A stretch of DNA of 64,000 nt, taken from NCBI RefSeq assembly GCF_040289685.1, contig NZ_PSLQ01000001.1:62001-126000 (forward strand), in the 5' to 3' direction. This document shows positions 7,437-16,688 of the stretch, in pieces; within the stretch, counting starts at the first letter, position 1; each line of letters opens with the position of its first letter. The translations under genes were made by a program, and so were the position numbers. This DNA comes from Pyrinomonas sp040289685 (GTDB lineage: Bacteria; Acidobacteriota; Blastocatellia; Pyrinomonadales; Pyrinomonadaceae). The notes under the pieces are model-generated. The model had not been told where the DNA came from, ran no database searches, and saw only the letters and a program-made list of their open reading frames with translations.

Positions 7437-8639
7437 CTAAGCCTTGCAAGGGGCCGTCTCTCCCAGGGCCAGTTCTTCTAATCTTTCCGCACCGAAGAGC
7501 GCATCCGACGCGCCCGTCCGCCACGAAAGCACAGCACGACGCGCGACTTCCAGCGCTAGACCGAACCCGTGTCCGGTGAATCCGACCACATACATGATAC
7601 GCTCGCTCAGCGGCAATCGCCCGATCACCGGTAACCCGTCGGTCGAGAACCCCATCGCCCCTGCCCATCGCGCTTCGACCGAAGCGGCAGCCGCTTGGGG
7701 AAACTTCTGCCGTAAGAAATCCTCGAGCGCCTCCTGAACTTCCGGCGTCGTTTCGTCAACGATGGTCGCTTCGCGCTCGCGGAAAAGATGACGGAAACCG
7801 CCGATGAGCAGGCGTCCGTCGCGCAACTGACGAAAATATATGTAGCCGTGATGGGCGTAAACCAAGCGGTCGAAGAGCCGCTCGCCAATGGGAGCAGTGA
7901 CGAGCATCTGCCCTCTGTGGGGCGCAATGAAACGTTTGAAGAACGGGTGGAAAAGCCCAGCATAGGCGTTGAGCGCGATGAACACATAACGCGCCGTCAA
8001 CTCGATGCGCCGCGTGCGCACGCGCACGCCCGCGCTGGAAGGCTCGATCGCGTCGGCCTCGCACCCCTCGAACACCTCCGCTCCCGCAGCCTCCAGCAAC
8101 GCTCGCACGAGCTTGACGGAGTGTACTCCCATGTCGCTTCGGATGCCGAGCGCGCCGTGAAACCCGACGCCGAGCGGATCGTGCGCCACATACTCCGCTT
8201 CAAAACCATCGGCCCGCAACAACTCCGCCGACCGCATCAGATGTTCGCGCTCCTCCGGCAACAGCGCCACCCGCCAACTGCCGCACGGTTCGAGTTCCAC
8301 GTCAGCGCCCGTCTCGGCGATGAATTCGCGTAACCAGCGCTGATGCTCCAATGTCACCTCCCATACTGCGCGTGCTCGCTCGCGGCCATAACGCTCCGTC
8401 ATCAGATCGTAGTGGTCGGCCAACCCAGCCAAAACCATCCCGGCGTTTCTGCCTGATGCTCCGGCGCCGATGAATCGCGCTTCGACGACCGCAACGCGCA
8501 GCTTAGGTTCCGTACGCTTGAGCCACCAAGCGATGCTTGCGCCAGCGACGCCGCCGCCCACGATGCAAACATCGCGCTCGACGCGTCCTCTTTTCTCCGC
8601 GGAAAGATGCCAATAGGAGAGAGTCACGCTCCCTAGCAT
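7437..8639 (-). CDS. FAD-dependent amine/amino-acid oxidase (DAO family)
   Basis: About 400 residues of the DAO fold (glycine oxidase, sarcosine oxidase, gamma-glutamylputrescine oxidase PuuB group), oxidising a secondary or primary amine with FAD and O2. The N-terminal dinucleotide-binding motif VCIVGGGVAGASIAWWL (24-40) and the following GAGASGRNAGMVLAG segment (FAD phosphate loop, typical of the PuuB/OrdL branch) are clear. The C-terminal stretch MYVVGFTGHGFGLALEVAR is the second FAD contact of the family. The start at 8639 (ATG) has GAGG four bases upstream; a TTG at 8654 is an alternative. It is monocistronic and divergent from the HD-GYP receptor. The substrate cannot be chosen from context. 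Confidence 0.85.
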   Translation of the reverse strand: MLGSVTLSYWHLSAEKRGRVERDVCIVGGGVAGASIAWWLKRTEPKLRVAVVEARFIGAGASGRNAGMVLAGLADHYDLMTERYGRERARAVWEVTLEHQRWLREFIAETGADVELEPCGSWRVALLPEEREHLMRSAELLRADGFEAEYVAHDPLGVGFHGALGIRSDMGVHSVKLVRALLEAAGAEVFEGCEADAIEPSSAGVRVRTRRIELTARYVFIALNAYAGLFHPFFKRFIAPHRGQMLVTAPIGERLFDRLVYAHHGYIYFRQLRDGRLLIGGFRHLFREREATIVDETTPEVQEALEDFLRQKFPQAAAASVEARWAGAMGFSTDGLPVIGRLPLSERIMYVVGFTGHGFGLALEVARRAVLSWRTGASDALFGAERLEELALGETAPCKA

Positions 8640-8773
8640 AGCACCTCGGCCCAACGGAAGGCGACCGCAAGAAGGTCAAAACGCGAGTCGCACCGAGCAC
8701 AGAGCGGCAAACTTGTGCAGCGCATGCATGGGCCGTAAACGAAAAGCCTTCGGCGCGCGACGGCAAAAACCCC

Positions 8774-8802
8774 TTGACACGCAAGGAGAAAAGAGTTACC
8801 TT
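8774..8802 (+). promoter_or_regulatory. Promoter of the HD-GYP/GGDEF gene
   Basis: A perfect -35 TTGACA (8774-8779), 17-bp spacer, and TACCTT (8797-8802) as a weak -10. The predicted transcription start falls at about 8809, just where the inverted repeat 8807-8827 begins. Confidence 0.5.
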
Positions 8803-8806
8803 GCTT

Positions 8807-8827
8807 TTGCCAAACAAAGTTTGGCAA
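8807..8827 (+). promoter_or_regulatory. 9-bp inverted repeat at the predicted transcription start
   Basis: TTGCCAAAC, loop AAA, GTTTGGCAA, followed by GTTTT. Its position at the predicted +1 suits an operator or a 5'-end mRNA stem-loop. It could also act as an attenuator-like hairpin in the ~90-nt leader. Confidence 0.5.
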
Positions 8828-8900
8828 GTTTTAACAAACTCTCCCGCAAAGGTCCTCTTGGCGGTTTCGTAGTTTTTATTAGGGTCTTGCTCGTATTCTC

Positions 8901-11414
8901 ATGAAATCTGCTCGGCAGATCATTCACCAACGGAGTTGGGTAGCCTTTCTCGTGCTGATTTCAGCGGCAGCCATCCTCTGTTTGGTCTCAGCGGCACACG
9001 AAGTATCACGGCAAGCCACCACGGAGCGGCTTCGCTGGCTCGGTGCGCTACTGGTTTTAACCATTTTCGCCGCACACTTTGCGATCACAGCTGACCTTGG
9101 CATTGAGGACGATCGTGAAGCGATCGGGCATCGCTCGCTAGCTGATATTTTCATTCTTCTGGGGGCCATGGTGCAGGGTGCGGCGACGGCGACCGTGCTT
9201 GCCGCCGTTGCTGGGCCGTTGGCGGCTCGTCATCGAAGACGCGCGCGCTTTCTTCTTTTGGCCTCTGCAAACGTCGTCGCGACTTACGTCGCGGCCTCGG
9301 CGTTCGAACTGCTGGTGAGCGTCATTGACAACCCCGCTGCCGTTGCTGGCGGTGCCTCGCTCGGCGTTCTGCTTTTACCATTGACGGCGATGGCGTTCGT
9401 GCAACATGGGCTGATCGGCGCCGCCGACCTCGCTTTCGCCCGTCTGCAAACGTCGAGCAAGCTGCAGTGGTCGCGCGAAGCTCTGCTTTGGGCGACTCTA
9501 ACGCAGATGGCGAGCGCTGCCGTCGCAGCGCTCTTTTACACAGCGTGGTACGATCGCGATCCATCTTTTCTCTTCGTCGGAGCGCTCGTCGTCGCTTTCG
9601 TTTACTTGCTCAACCGACTCAACGTGCGGCACATCACGCAGATCCGACGGGCTGAAGCGGAAAGGCGCAAGCACTTGGAAGAGATCGCACGGCTTCACAT
9701 GAACATGGTCGAGTCGCTGGCGATTGCCATCGACGCCAAGGACCAGACGACGCATGGCCACGTTCGGCGCACGCAAATCTACGCCATGGAACTCGGGCGC
9801 GTGCTCGGCGTCAGCGAAGCGGAACTGCGCGCGTTGGAGGCCGGTGCCTTGCTCCACGACATCGGCAAACTCGCCGTGCCCGAATACATTTTGAACAAAC
9901 CCGGCAAACTAACGGCGGCCGAGTTCGAAAAGATGAAGATCCACACAGTGGTTGGGGCCGACATCGTTCGGCGCGTCGGTTTTCCCTATCCAGTGGAGGA
10001 GATCGTCCGTTATCACCACGAGAAATGGGACGGCACCGGGTATCCGCGTGGCCTGCGCGGCGAAGAGATTCCGCTGGTGGCGCGCATCATCGCGGTGGTC
10101 GATTTCTACGACGCGACGCGCTGCGACCGGCCATACCGGCGCGGCATGACGCGCGAGGAATCGCTGGCGTTGCTTCGTCGGTTATCGGGCAGCTCTTTCG
10201 ACCCACGCATCGTCGAGACTTTCATCGCCAACGTCGAACGCTTCGATCAACTCATCGCCGAGCAAGATATCGAGGAGCAGGTGCGCGAAAGCATTTCGAT
10301 GACCGATGCCGTGCCAGATGCGGGACTGGCAACGGGCGAACTTCGCATGAAAGAGGACGACGTGGCTTTTCGGTCCATCGTCGAAGCGCAGCGCGAGGTC
10401 TTCGCGTTGCACGAGATCGCACAAACCATCGGGTCATCACTCAACCTGCAGGACACGGTAACGATCATCGCGAGCAAGCTGCGCGCCATTCTCCCCTTTG
10501 AAACGTGCGTCATTTACGTCGTGGACGAGCGAAGTGGCATGGCCAAGGCTTTGCATGCGTTCGGCGATCATGCGGAAGCTTTTGCGCAACGGCGCGTACG
10601 CATCGGCGAGGGGATCACCGGTTGGGTTATCGCCAACGGCCGCTCTTTGTGCAACACGCCGCCGGAGCTTGATCTCACGGGGCTACCGGAAGAGATCATG
10701 CGCGCGGTGCGCTGCGTGCTCGCTACGCCGCTCGTTCACGAGGCCGGTAGTTTTGGCGCGATCACGCTCTATTCGACCAAACGTTCGTCCTACACGGCGG
10801 AACACGTGCGTCTGCTCGAGTCGGTCGCGCAACACGCCTCGGTGGCGCTCAACAACGCGCTCACCTTCGAGCGCACGCGGGAAAGCGCTCTTACCGATCC
10901 GGTGACGGAGTTGCCAAATGCGCGCTCCTTTCGCCTGATACTTGAACAACGCCTCGCCGAATCGAAGCGCGTCGGGCGCGAGCCGCTCACCGTGCTCAGC
11001 ATGGACCTAGACGGTTTCCGCCAAGTCAACGACGCTCATGGGCACGGCGTCGGAGATCGGCTTTTAGCGCGCGTCGCCGAGCTAATCAAAAAACAGCTCC
11101 GCCAAATGGACGTCTTGGCCCGCTTTGCCGGCGACGAGTTCGTCGCGTTGATGCCTATGGCTTCGCGCGACGTGGCCGCATCGGTGGCCGAAAGGATTCG
11201 CGCCGCGGTCGAGTCGCACCGTTTTTCAGTCCGCACGGGGCGCATCATCCACGTCGGGATGAGCGTTGGAGTTGCAGCCTTTCCAGAAGACGGCGAGACG
11301 ATGGAAGAGCTGCTCGAAAGCGCGCACCGAAACATGCAACGCGACAAGCACGCGCGTAAACTCGCCCCCTTGTCCGATACAGGTTCTCTTGCTTCCCTCG
11401 ACGCCTTCCGCTGA
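8901..11414 (+). CDS. Membrane-bound c-di-GMP signalling protein: HD-GYP, GAF and GGDEF domains
   Basis: An 837-residue receptor with both c-di-GMP breakdown and synthesis modules. Residues 1-240 form seven to eight hydrophobic segments, a membrane sensor region. The HD-GYP domain (about 265-450) has His319-Asp320-Ile-Gly-Lys, then HHEKWDGTGYP, the residues expected of an active phosphodiesterase. A GAF domain follows (about 495-660). The C-terminal GGDEF domain (about 670-830) has the catalytic loop as AGDEF (about residue 743), with DLDGFRQVNDAHGHGVGD intact before it; Ala in place of the first Gly is tolerated in some active cyclases. No RxxD inhibitory site is obvious upstream of the loop. 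It is transcribed alone and closed by a strong terminator. Confidence 0.9.
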   Translation: MKSARQIIHQRSWVAFLVLISAAAILCLVSAAHEVSRQATTERLRWLGALLVLTIFAAHFAITADLGIEDDREAIGHRSLADIFILLGAMVQGAATATVLAAVAGPLAARHRRRARFLLLASANVVATYVAASAFELLVSVIDNPAAVAGGASLGVLLLPLTAMAFVQHGLIGAADLAFARLQTSSKLQWSREALLWATLTQMASAAVAALFYTAWYDRDPSFLFVGALVVAFVYLLNRLNVRHITQIRRAEAERRKHLEEIARLHMNMVESLAIAIDAKDQTTHGHVRRTQIYAMELGRVLGVSEAELRALEAGALLHDIGKLAVPEYILNKPGKLTAAEFEKMKIHTVVGADIVRRVGFPYPVEEIVRYHHEKWDGTGYPRGLRGEEIPLVARIIAVVDFYDATRCDRPYRRGMTREESLALLRRLSGSSFDPRIVETFIANVERFDQLIAEQDIEEQVRESISMTDAVPDAGLATGELRMKEDDVAFRSIVEAQREVFALHEIAQTIGSSLNLQDTVTIIASKLRAILPFETCVIYVVDERSGMAKALHAFGDHAEAFAQRRVRIGEGITGWVIANGRSLCNTPPELDLTGLPEEIMRAVRCVLATPLVHEAGSFGAITLYSTKRSSYTAEHVRLLESVAQHASVALNNALTFERTRESALTDPVTELPNARSFRLILEQRLAESKRVGREPLTVLSMDLDGFRQVNDAHGHGVGDRLLARVAELIKKQLRQMDVLARFAGDEFVALMPMASRDVAASVAERIRAAVESHRFSVRTGRIIHVGMSVGVAAFPEDGETMEELLESAHRNMQRDKHARKLAPLSDTGSLASLDAFR

Positions 11415-11441
11415 AGGCGTTACCTCCGTCAATCCTTGATC

Positions 11442-11480
11442 GGCGCATGCCCTCTTTCGCGAGCATGCGCCTCTTTTTTT
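11442..11480 (+). terminator. Intrinsic terminator after the HD-GYP/GGDEF gene
   Basis: GGCGCATGC (11442-11450), 12-nt loop, GCATGCGCC (11463-11471), then TCTTTTTTT. This is a textbook rho-independent terminator and the only long T-run terminator I found in the window. Confidence 0.92.
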
Positions 11481-11550
11481 GCAAACCGCTTCGCTACATC
11501 GAAGCGTCGTGGCGGATGCACCTTGTCTCGGCACCGGAAGCGACCTCTTT

Positions 11551-11579
11551 TTGCGCTCCGACGCGCGCTCGCGTATAAT
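11551..11579 (+). promoter_or_regulatory. Promoter of the pdhABC operon
   Basis: TTGCGC (11551-11556), 17-bp spacer, perfect TATAAT (11574-11579). It starts right after the upstream terminator and ~140 bp before pdhA, so the leader is moderately long. Confidence 0.6.
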
Positions 11580-11719
11580 TGCTGTTTGGTTCAATCGCTG
11601 AAGTTTGACGAGTGGGGTTTGGCCCCCGCTGGCGAGATCGCAGACGCGCTGTTTCCCGTTCCCGCTTCGAACCGCTCGAAAAGCGACGCCGGCGAGAGCG
11701 CGCCCTCAAGTCCGAGAAG

Positions 11720-12859
11720 ATGAGAGCTGCTAGCCAGATGAACAACAAAAAAACATCATCATCACGTCAACAGGCCGACGAGCTCAGCACCGTCACCACC
11801 GTCGACGGAGCAGCAGAAGTCGCGACCACCGAAGAGCTTCGCGCCGAGCATGAACGACGCAAAGAGGACCAACAAGCGCGCATTGCCGAAACCGATCGCG
11901 ATCTGCTTCTGCACCTCCTCTATCAGATGGTCCTCATCCGTCGCTTCGAGGAGAAGGCAGCAGAGGCTTACAGCCTCGGCAAGATCGGCGGTTTCTGCCA
12001 CCTATATATCGGCCAAGAGGCCGTCGCCGTAGGCGCTATTTCGACCATTCGTCCAGACGATTACGTCATCGCAAGTTACCGTGAACACGGACACGCGCTC
12101 GCCAAGGGGATGAGCGCCGAAGAGGTCATGGCCGAGCTTTTCGGCAAAGCCGGCGGCTGTTCAGCAGGCAAAGGCGGCTCGATGCACCTTTTCGATGCGA
12201 GCGTGAACTTCCTCGGCGGCCATGCCATTGTCGGCGGGCAGATACCGCTCGCCACGGGGATCGCTTTTGCGACCAAATACCGCAACGAAGATCGCGTGAC
12301 GCTCTGTTTCTTCGGCGAAGCGGCGGTCAATCAGGGCTCTTTTCATGAGTCGATGAACATGGCGCAGTTGTGGAAGCTGCCCTGCGTTTACATCTGCGAA
12401 AACAACCAGTACGGCATGGGGACATCGCTGGCGCGCGCCATGTCCTTGCAAGACATCGCCAAAAAGGCTTGCGCTTACGGCATGGCCTCTGAGTTCGTCG
12501 ATGGCATGGACGTGCTGGCCGTGCGCGAAGCGACCATGCGCGCCGTCGAGCGTGCGCGGCGCGAATCGCTGCCGACCCTGCTCGAAGTGCGCACCTACCG
12601 CTACATGGGCCACTCGATGTCCGATCCGGGCAACTACCGGACGCGCGCCGAGATCGAGCAGTATCAGCAGCGCGATCCGATCAAGCTGCTGAGCAATAAC
12701 TTGCGCGAGAAGGGTTTGCTCGATGACGCGATCATGAACGAGATCGAACAGCGCGTGCGCGACGAAGTCGAACGCGCCGTGCGGTTCGCCGAGGAGAGCC
12801 CGTGGCCCGCTCCCGAAGAGCTTTACACCGACGTCTATGCCAACCCGCTGAGGAAGTAA
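11720..12859 (+). CDS. pdhA: Pyruvate dehydrogenase E1 component, alpha subunit
   Basis: Thiamine-diphosphate-dependent decarboxylation of pyruvate (or a branched 2-oxoacid) as the alpha chain of the alpha2beta2 E1. The family core starts at LLYQMVLIRRFEEKAAEAYS, followed by GFCHLYIGQEAVAVG and the TPP/Mg2+ loop (GEAAVNQGSFHESMN, ENNQYGMGT). The phosphorylation-loop-like RYMGHSMSDPGNYR segment matches the pyruvate-type PdhA more than the branched-chain BkdA. The Ser/Thr-rich N-terminus suggests that the true start is 11720 or 11738 (MNNKKTS); an upstream frame extension to 11612 is basic and unlikely. It is the first gene of pdhA-pdhB-pdhC. Confidence 0.9.
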   Translation: MRAASQMNNKKTSSSRQQADELSTVTTVDGAAEVATTEELRAEHERRKEDQQARIAETDRDLLLHLLYQMVLIRRFEEKAAEAYSLGKIGGFCHLYIGQEAVAVGAISTIRPDDYVIASYREHGHALAKGMSAEEVMAELFGKAGGCSAGKGGSMHLFDASVNFLGGHAIVGGQIPLATGIAFATKYRNEDRVTLCFFGEAAVNQGSFHESMNMAQLWKLPCVYICENNQYGMGTSLARAMSLQDIAKKACAYGMASEFVDGMDVLAVREATMRAVERARRESLPTLLEVRTYRYMGHSMSDPGNYRTRAEIEQYQQRDPIKLLSNNLREKGLLDDAIMNEIEQRVRDEVERAVRFAEESPWPAPEELYTDVYANPLRK

Positions 12860-12931
12860 AAGGGTTGAAGCGGTCGAGCGTCCAGCAGTTTCGCTAGCTA
12901 GTTCTTCTCTGTTTTTGGAGGATCCGATTCG

Positions 12932-13912
12932 ATGCCTGTGTTGACCATGCGCGAGGCGCTCAATCAAGCTTTGCGCGAAGAGATGCGCCGTGATGAGAGC
13001 GTCTTTTTGATGGGCGAGGAGGTTGGCGCTTATGAAGGCGCCTACAAGGTCTCCAAGGGTTTGCTCGCCGAGTTCGGGCCAAAGCGCGTCATCGACACGC
13101 CCATCAGCGAACTCGGCTTCGCTGGCCTCGGCGTCGGCGCGGCGATGGTCGGCCTGCGCCCCGTGATCGAATTCATGACCTTCAACTTCTCGATCCTCGC
13201 CACCGATCAGATCATCAATTCGGCAGCCAAGATGCTCTACATGTCGGGCGGGCAGTTCAAAGTGCCGATCGTCTTTCGTGGGCCGAACGGCTCGGCTTAC
13301 CAAGTCTCGTCGCAACACTCACAAGCGCTCGAATCCTGGTACGCGCACTTTCCTGGGCTGAAAGTGGTCATGCCTTCGACGCCAGCTGATGCCAAGGGGC
13401 TGTTGAAGAGCGCTATTCGCGACGATGATCCGGTCATCTTCATGGAGCAAGAAAGACTATACGGGACCAAAGGCGAAGTCCCTGAAGACGAAGATTTCAT
13501 CATCCCGCTCGGGGTCGCTGACATCAAACGCGAAGGCACGGACGTGACCATCGTGGCCCGTTCGCTCATGGTTCCGGTGGCCCTGCGCGCCGCTGAAGAA
13601 CTCGAAAAGCAGGGCATCTCGTGCGAAGTGATCGATCCGCGAACCATTCGTCCGCTCGACATCGACGCCATCGTCAAATCGGTGCAGAAGACCAACCGCA
13701 TCGTCATCGCCGAGGAGTCGCATCCTTTTTGCGGCGTTGGTGCTGAGATCAGCGCCGAAGTCGTCGAGCGCGCCTTCGATTATCTGGACGCGCCACCGCG
13801 CCGGGTTTCGGGCGCTGATGCGCCGATGCCGTATGCGAAAAATCTCGAAAGTCTGGCCATCCCAGATGTTGCGCGCATCGTCGCGGCCGTGCGCGAAGTG
13901 ACATACACGTGA
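12932..13912 (+). CDS. pdhB: Pyruvate dehydrogenase E1 component, beta subunit
   Basis: A 326-residue beta chain of the E1 heterotetramer, pairing with the product of the gene 72 bp upstream. It has the transketolase-like fold signatures of PdhB: FLMGEEVGAYEGAYKVSKGL (TPP-contacting acid), DTPISELGFAGLGVGAAM, and the C-terminal transketolase domain with IVIAEESHPFCGVGAEI. Length and order are normal for the family. A strong GGAGGA ribosome site lies about 9 bases before the ATG. The 'HSQALE' segment and adjacent acetyltransferase gene support pyruvate as the substrate. Confidence 0.93.
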   Translation: MPVLTMREALNQALREEMRRDESVFLMGEEVGAYEGAYKVSKGLLAEFGPKRVIDTPISELGFAGLGVGAAMVGLRPVIEFMTFNFSILATDQIINSAAKMLYMSGGQFKVPIVFRGPNGSAYQVSSQHSQALESWYAHFPGLKVVMPSTPADAKGLLKSAIRDDDPVIFMEQERLYGTKGEVPEDEDFIIPLGVADIKREGTDVTIVARSLMVPVALRAAEELEKQGISCEVIDPRTIRPLDIDAIVKSVQKTNRIVIAEESHPFCGVGAEISAEVVERAFDYLDAPPRRVSGADAPMPYAKNLESLAIPDVARIVAAVREVTYT

Positions 13913-13984
13913 GACGGGCGCGAAGCGGGAGCCGAGCTTTTTCCCGTGCCCTTCTGAAATCTTCTTAATTTCCCGAGGAGAGAA

Positions 13985-15271
13985 ATGGCAACCAAGATCG
14001 TCATGCCCAAACTTTCTCCGACGATGGAGGAGGGACAACTGGCGCGTTGGCTCAAAAAGGAAGGCGACTCGATCTCTGCCGGTGAAACCATCGCCGAAGT
14101 CGATACCGATAAAGCGACCATGGAAGTGACCGCCAACGTCTCCGGCATTTTGCGCAAAATACTGGTCCACGAAGGCGAGTCCGTCCCGCTCGGCCACGCG
14201 ATCGCCATCGTCGGCGAAGCTGACGAGGACATCTCCGCGCTGCTGGCCGAAGTCGAAGGCAAACCGAACGGCGGCGCACAACCGGCCAAGCAAACGGAAT
14301 CAACGGTGGAATCGCCGCCAACCGCAGCCCGTTCCGAGACGCACGTGCAAGAAACGGCTCGAAGCAACGGCGAGCAAACGGGCGAACGCATCTTCGTCTC
14401 TCCTATCGCCGCGCGCATGGCTGCCGAAGCCGGGATCAATTTGCGCGCGCTCAAAGGCAGCGGCCCCGGTGGAAGGATCATCAAACGCGACATCGAAGCG
14501 GCCATTCAAGCGAGTCGTCAAGCCGAGCCGGTTCTGCCGGTGGAAGCTCCACTGCCGACGCTTGAACGCCCAACAGCGCGCGAAGCAGCCACCTACGAAG
14601 ATGTTCCCATCACCGAGATGCGCCGGACCATTGCACGACGCTTGGCCTCTTCGCTCGGCCCCGTACCGCACTTCTTTTTGACGACCGAGATCGAGATGGA
14701 CCGCGCAATGGAACTGCGCCGGTCGCTCAACGAACTCGATCCCGAACTCAAAATCAGCGTCAACGACATCATCGTCAAGGTGGCCGCCGTCGCCTTGATG
14801 CAGCACCCGCAAGTTAACGCTTCGTTTCAAGACAAGGCGATTCGCTACTACAAACAGGCGGACATCGGCGTCGCCGTCGCGCTCGACGATGGGTTGATCA
14901 CGCCCGTTGTGCGTGCGGCCAACTTGAAGAGCATCGGCGCGATCAGCCGTGAAATACGCGAGCTCGCCGAACGTGCACGGGCACGCAAACTGCGACCGGA
15001 AGAGTACACGGGCGCGACCTTCTCCGTGAGCAACCTCGGCATGTTCGGCATAGATGAATTCACGGCGATCATTAATCCGCCCGAAGCGGCCATTCTCGCC
15101 GTAGGCGCGGTCACCGCCAAACCGGTCGTGCGCGACGGCGAGATCGCCATCCGGCAGTTGATGCGCGTGACGATGTCATGCGATCACCGCCTCATCGACG
15201 GGGCGACGGGAGCGCGATTCCTGCAAACCTTCAAGAAGATTTTGGAGAACCCATTGATGTTGCTAGTCTGA
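13985..15271 (+). CDS. pdhC: Dihydrolipoamide acetyltransferase (pyruvate dehydrogenase E2)
   Basis: The E2 core of the pyruvate dehydrogenase complex, transferring the acetyl group from lipoate to CoA. Domain order: one lipoyl domain (1-78) with Lys43 in DTDKATM; a charged linker; the peripheral subunit-binding domain (about 137-172, SPIAARMAAEAGINLRALKG); and the catalytic domain (about 195-428) ending with CDHRLIDGATGARFL, which holds the active-site His and Asp of HxxxDG. A single lipoyl domain is usual outside enterobacteria. GAGGAGAG lies just before the start. The E3 gene (lpd) is not next to it, so lipoamide dehydrogenase must be encoded elsewhere and is probably shared with the glycine cleavage system. 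Confidence 0.93.
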   Translation: MATKIVMPKLSPTMEEGQLARWLKKEGDSISAGETIAEVDTDKATMEVTANVSGILRKILVHEGESVPLGHAIAIVGEADEDISALLAEVEGKPNGGAQPAKQTESTVESPPTAARSETHVQETARSNGEQTGERIFVSPIAARMAAEAGINLRALKGSGPGGRIIKRDIEAAIQASRQAEPVLPVEAPLPTLERPTAREAATYEDVPITEMRRTIARRLASSLGPVPHFFLTTEIEMDRAMELRRSLNELDPELKISVNDIIVKVAAVALMQHPQVNASFQDKAIRYYKQADIGVAVALDDGLITPVVRAANLKSIGAISREIRELAERARARKLRPEEYTGATFSVSNLGMFGIDEFTAIINPPEAAILAVGAVTAKPVVRDGEIAIRQLMRVTMSCDHRLIDGATGARFLQTFKKILENPLMLLV

Positions 15272-15593
15272 TGACCCCCATCAAGGTGATGAGATGAAAG
15301 AACGGGGAACCCAACAAAAGACAAAAGAGCGCGAGCGAAATGAAACGCCCGCGCCGTAGGGAAAGGGCGCAGAAGCAAGCGGGCAAGTCCCCCGCTCCGG
15401 CGAAGGCACGGGCGCACGCGCTGGCGAGTACAGCTAGCATCTTCGACCGAAGAAAAGCCCGCGACCGACTCATTTGAAACGCGAGCCGGGCGCTGTCGGA
15501 ACCGGCGTCCACCGCCCGGCCTGCGAGCGAACCTGCGGCGGCAAACCAACATGGTCTCGCCGTCTTTCCCTTTTTCAAGCTGCTCTTTGGGCT
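15272..15593. other. Intergenic region between pdhC and the EamA transporter
   Basis: About 320 bp with no convincing gene. Several GC-rich partial hairpins occur (for example around 15344-15420), but none matches a riboswitch consensus that I know. An in-frame extension of the transporter to 15474 crosses this region but looks non-coding. Confidence 0.4.
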
Positions 15594-16559
15594 TTGCGCT
15601 CCATCGAAACAGGATCGGCGACGCAGCGCGCGCTGTGGCAGCGGGTTAAACCGCACCTTGCGCTGACGCTCGTGCAACTGATGTTCGGCACGTGGCCCAT
15701 CTTCGGCAAGGTGGCGCTTCGTTCGCTGCCGAGCACGGGATTGGTCGCGTTCCGCGTCGTCGGCGCGGCCATTGCGCTCGCGCTGTTGCAAGGCGGACGC
15801 ACACATCTGGCGCGCATCGAGCGCCGGGATCTCTGGCGACTGGCGCTTTGCAGTCTATTCGGCGTCGTCCTCAATCAGTTCCTTTTCGTCAAAGGGCTCG
15901 AACTCTCGACGGCCATCAACGCGACGCTGCTCGGAACAGCCATCCCCGTCTTCGCGCTGCTGGCAAGCGTAGCGCTCGGGGTCGAAAGGCTCACAGCGAG
16001 CAAAGTCTTCGGCATCGTGCTGGCGGCGGTGGGCGTGCTCTATTTGGTCGATCCGCTGCGCGGCGACTTCTCAAACCAAGCGACGCTGGGCAATCTGCTG
16101 CTCGTCGCCAACACTTTCTTTTACGGGTCATACATCGCGCTCGCACAAGACCTCATCCGTCGCTACGGCGCGCTGACGGTGACGGCTTTGATCTTCATCC
16201 TCGGCAGCCTCGTAACGCTCCCCATTGGACTATATCAACTGAGCGAGTTCCCGTTTGCCGATCTCGGGTGGGCCGTGCGGCTGGTGGTCTTATACATCGT
16301 GCTCGTGCCGACCGTCGGCGCCTATTACCTCAACGCTTGGGCGCTCGGGCGCGTCGCGCCGTCGAGCGTAGCGATCTACATCTACTTGCAGCCGCTGATC
16401 TCGTTCGCCGTCGCGCCGCTCGTTCTCGGCGAAAGCATCAGCCACCGCGCGTGGGTTGCCGCCGCGTTGATCTTCGCTGGCGTCGCCGTCGTCACGCGCG
16501 GCGCACGCAACCGCGTCGTGCAAGAGATCTCTGAATGCCCAGATGCCTTCGGGCGCTAA
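15594..16559 (+). CDS. EamA/DMT-family transporter
   Basis: A drug/metabolite exporter-type membrane protein with ten hydrophobic segments arranged as two EamA repeats (first repeat from LALTLVQLMFGTWPIFGK, second from the NLLLVANTFFYGSYIALAQ segment). Family members export amino acids, nucleobases or other metabolites; the substrate is unknown. The start is uncertain. A TTG at 15594 gives 321 residues with the first membrane helix near residue 24, close to the family length. The longest frame (TTG at 15474) would add a basic, cysteine-containing tail unlike the family. No good ribosome site distinguishes them. Confidence 0.82.
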   Translation: MRSIETGSATQRALWQRVKPHLALTLVQLMFGTWPIFGKVALRSLPSTGLVAFRVVGAAIALALLQGGRTHLARIERRDLWRLALCSLFGVVLNQFLFVKGLELSTAINATLLGTAIPVFALLASVALGVERLTASKVFGIVLAAVGVLYLVDPLRGDFSNQATLGNLLLVANTFFYGSYIALAQDLIRRYGALTVTALIFILGSLVTLPIGLYQLSEFPFADLGWAVRLVVLYIVLVPTVGAYYLNAWALGRVAPSSVAIYIYLQPLISFAVAPLVLGESISHRAWVAAALIFAGVAVVTRGARNRVVQEISECPDAFGR

Positions 16560-16688
16560 GCCCCGGGTCAGCGACGACCGAGCAGCACTTGCTTTTCAGC
16601 CCGCGCTTTTGATCGAAAAAGAACCGCCCCCCTTTTCGCGGGACGCACGCTAAGCGCAGCGCGCTCGCTCTACATCCCTCGTGTTATC

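Noticed and set aside
15340..15420. Possible cobalamin or other riboswitch upstream of the EamA gene
   Set aside because: The region is GC-rich and can fold, but none of the conserved boxes I know (for example GCCACTG) is present on either strand.
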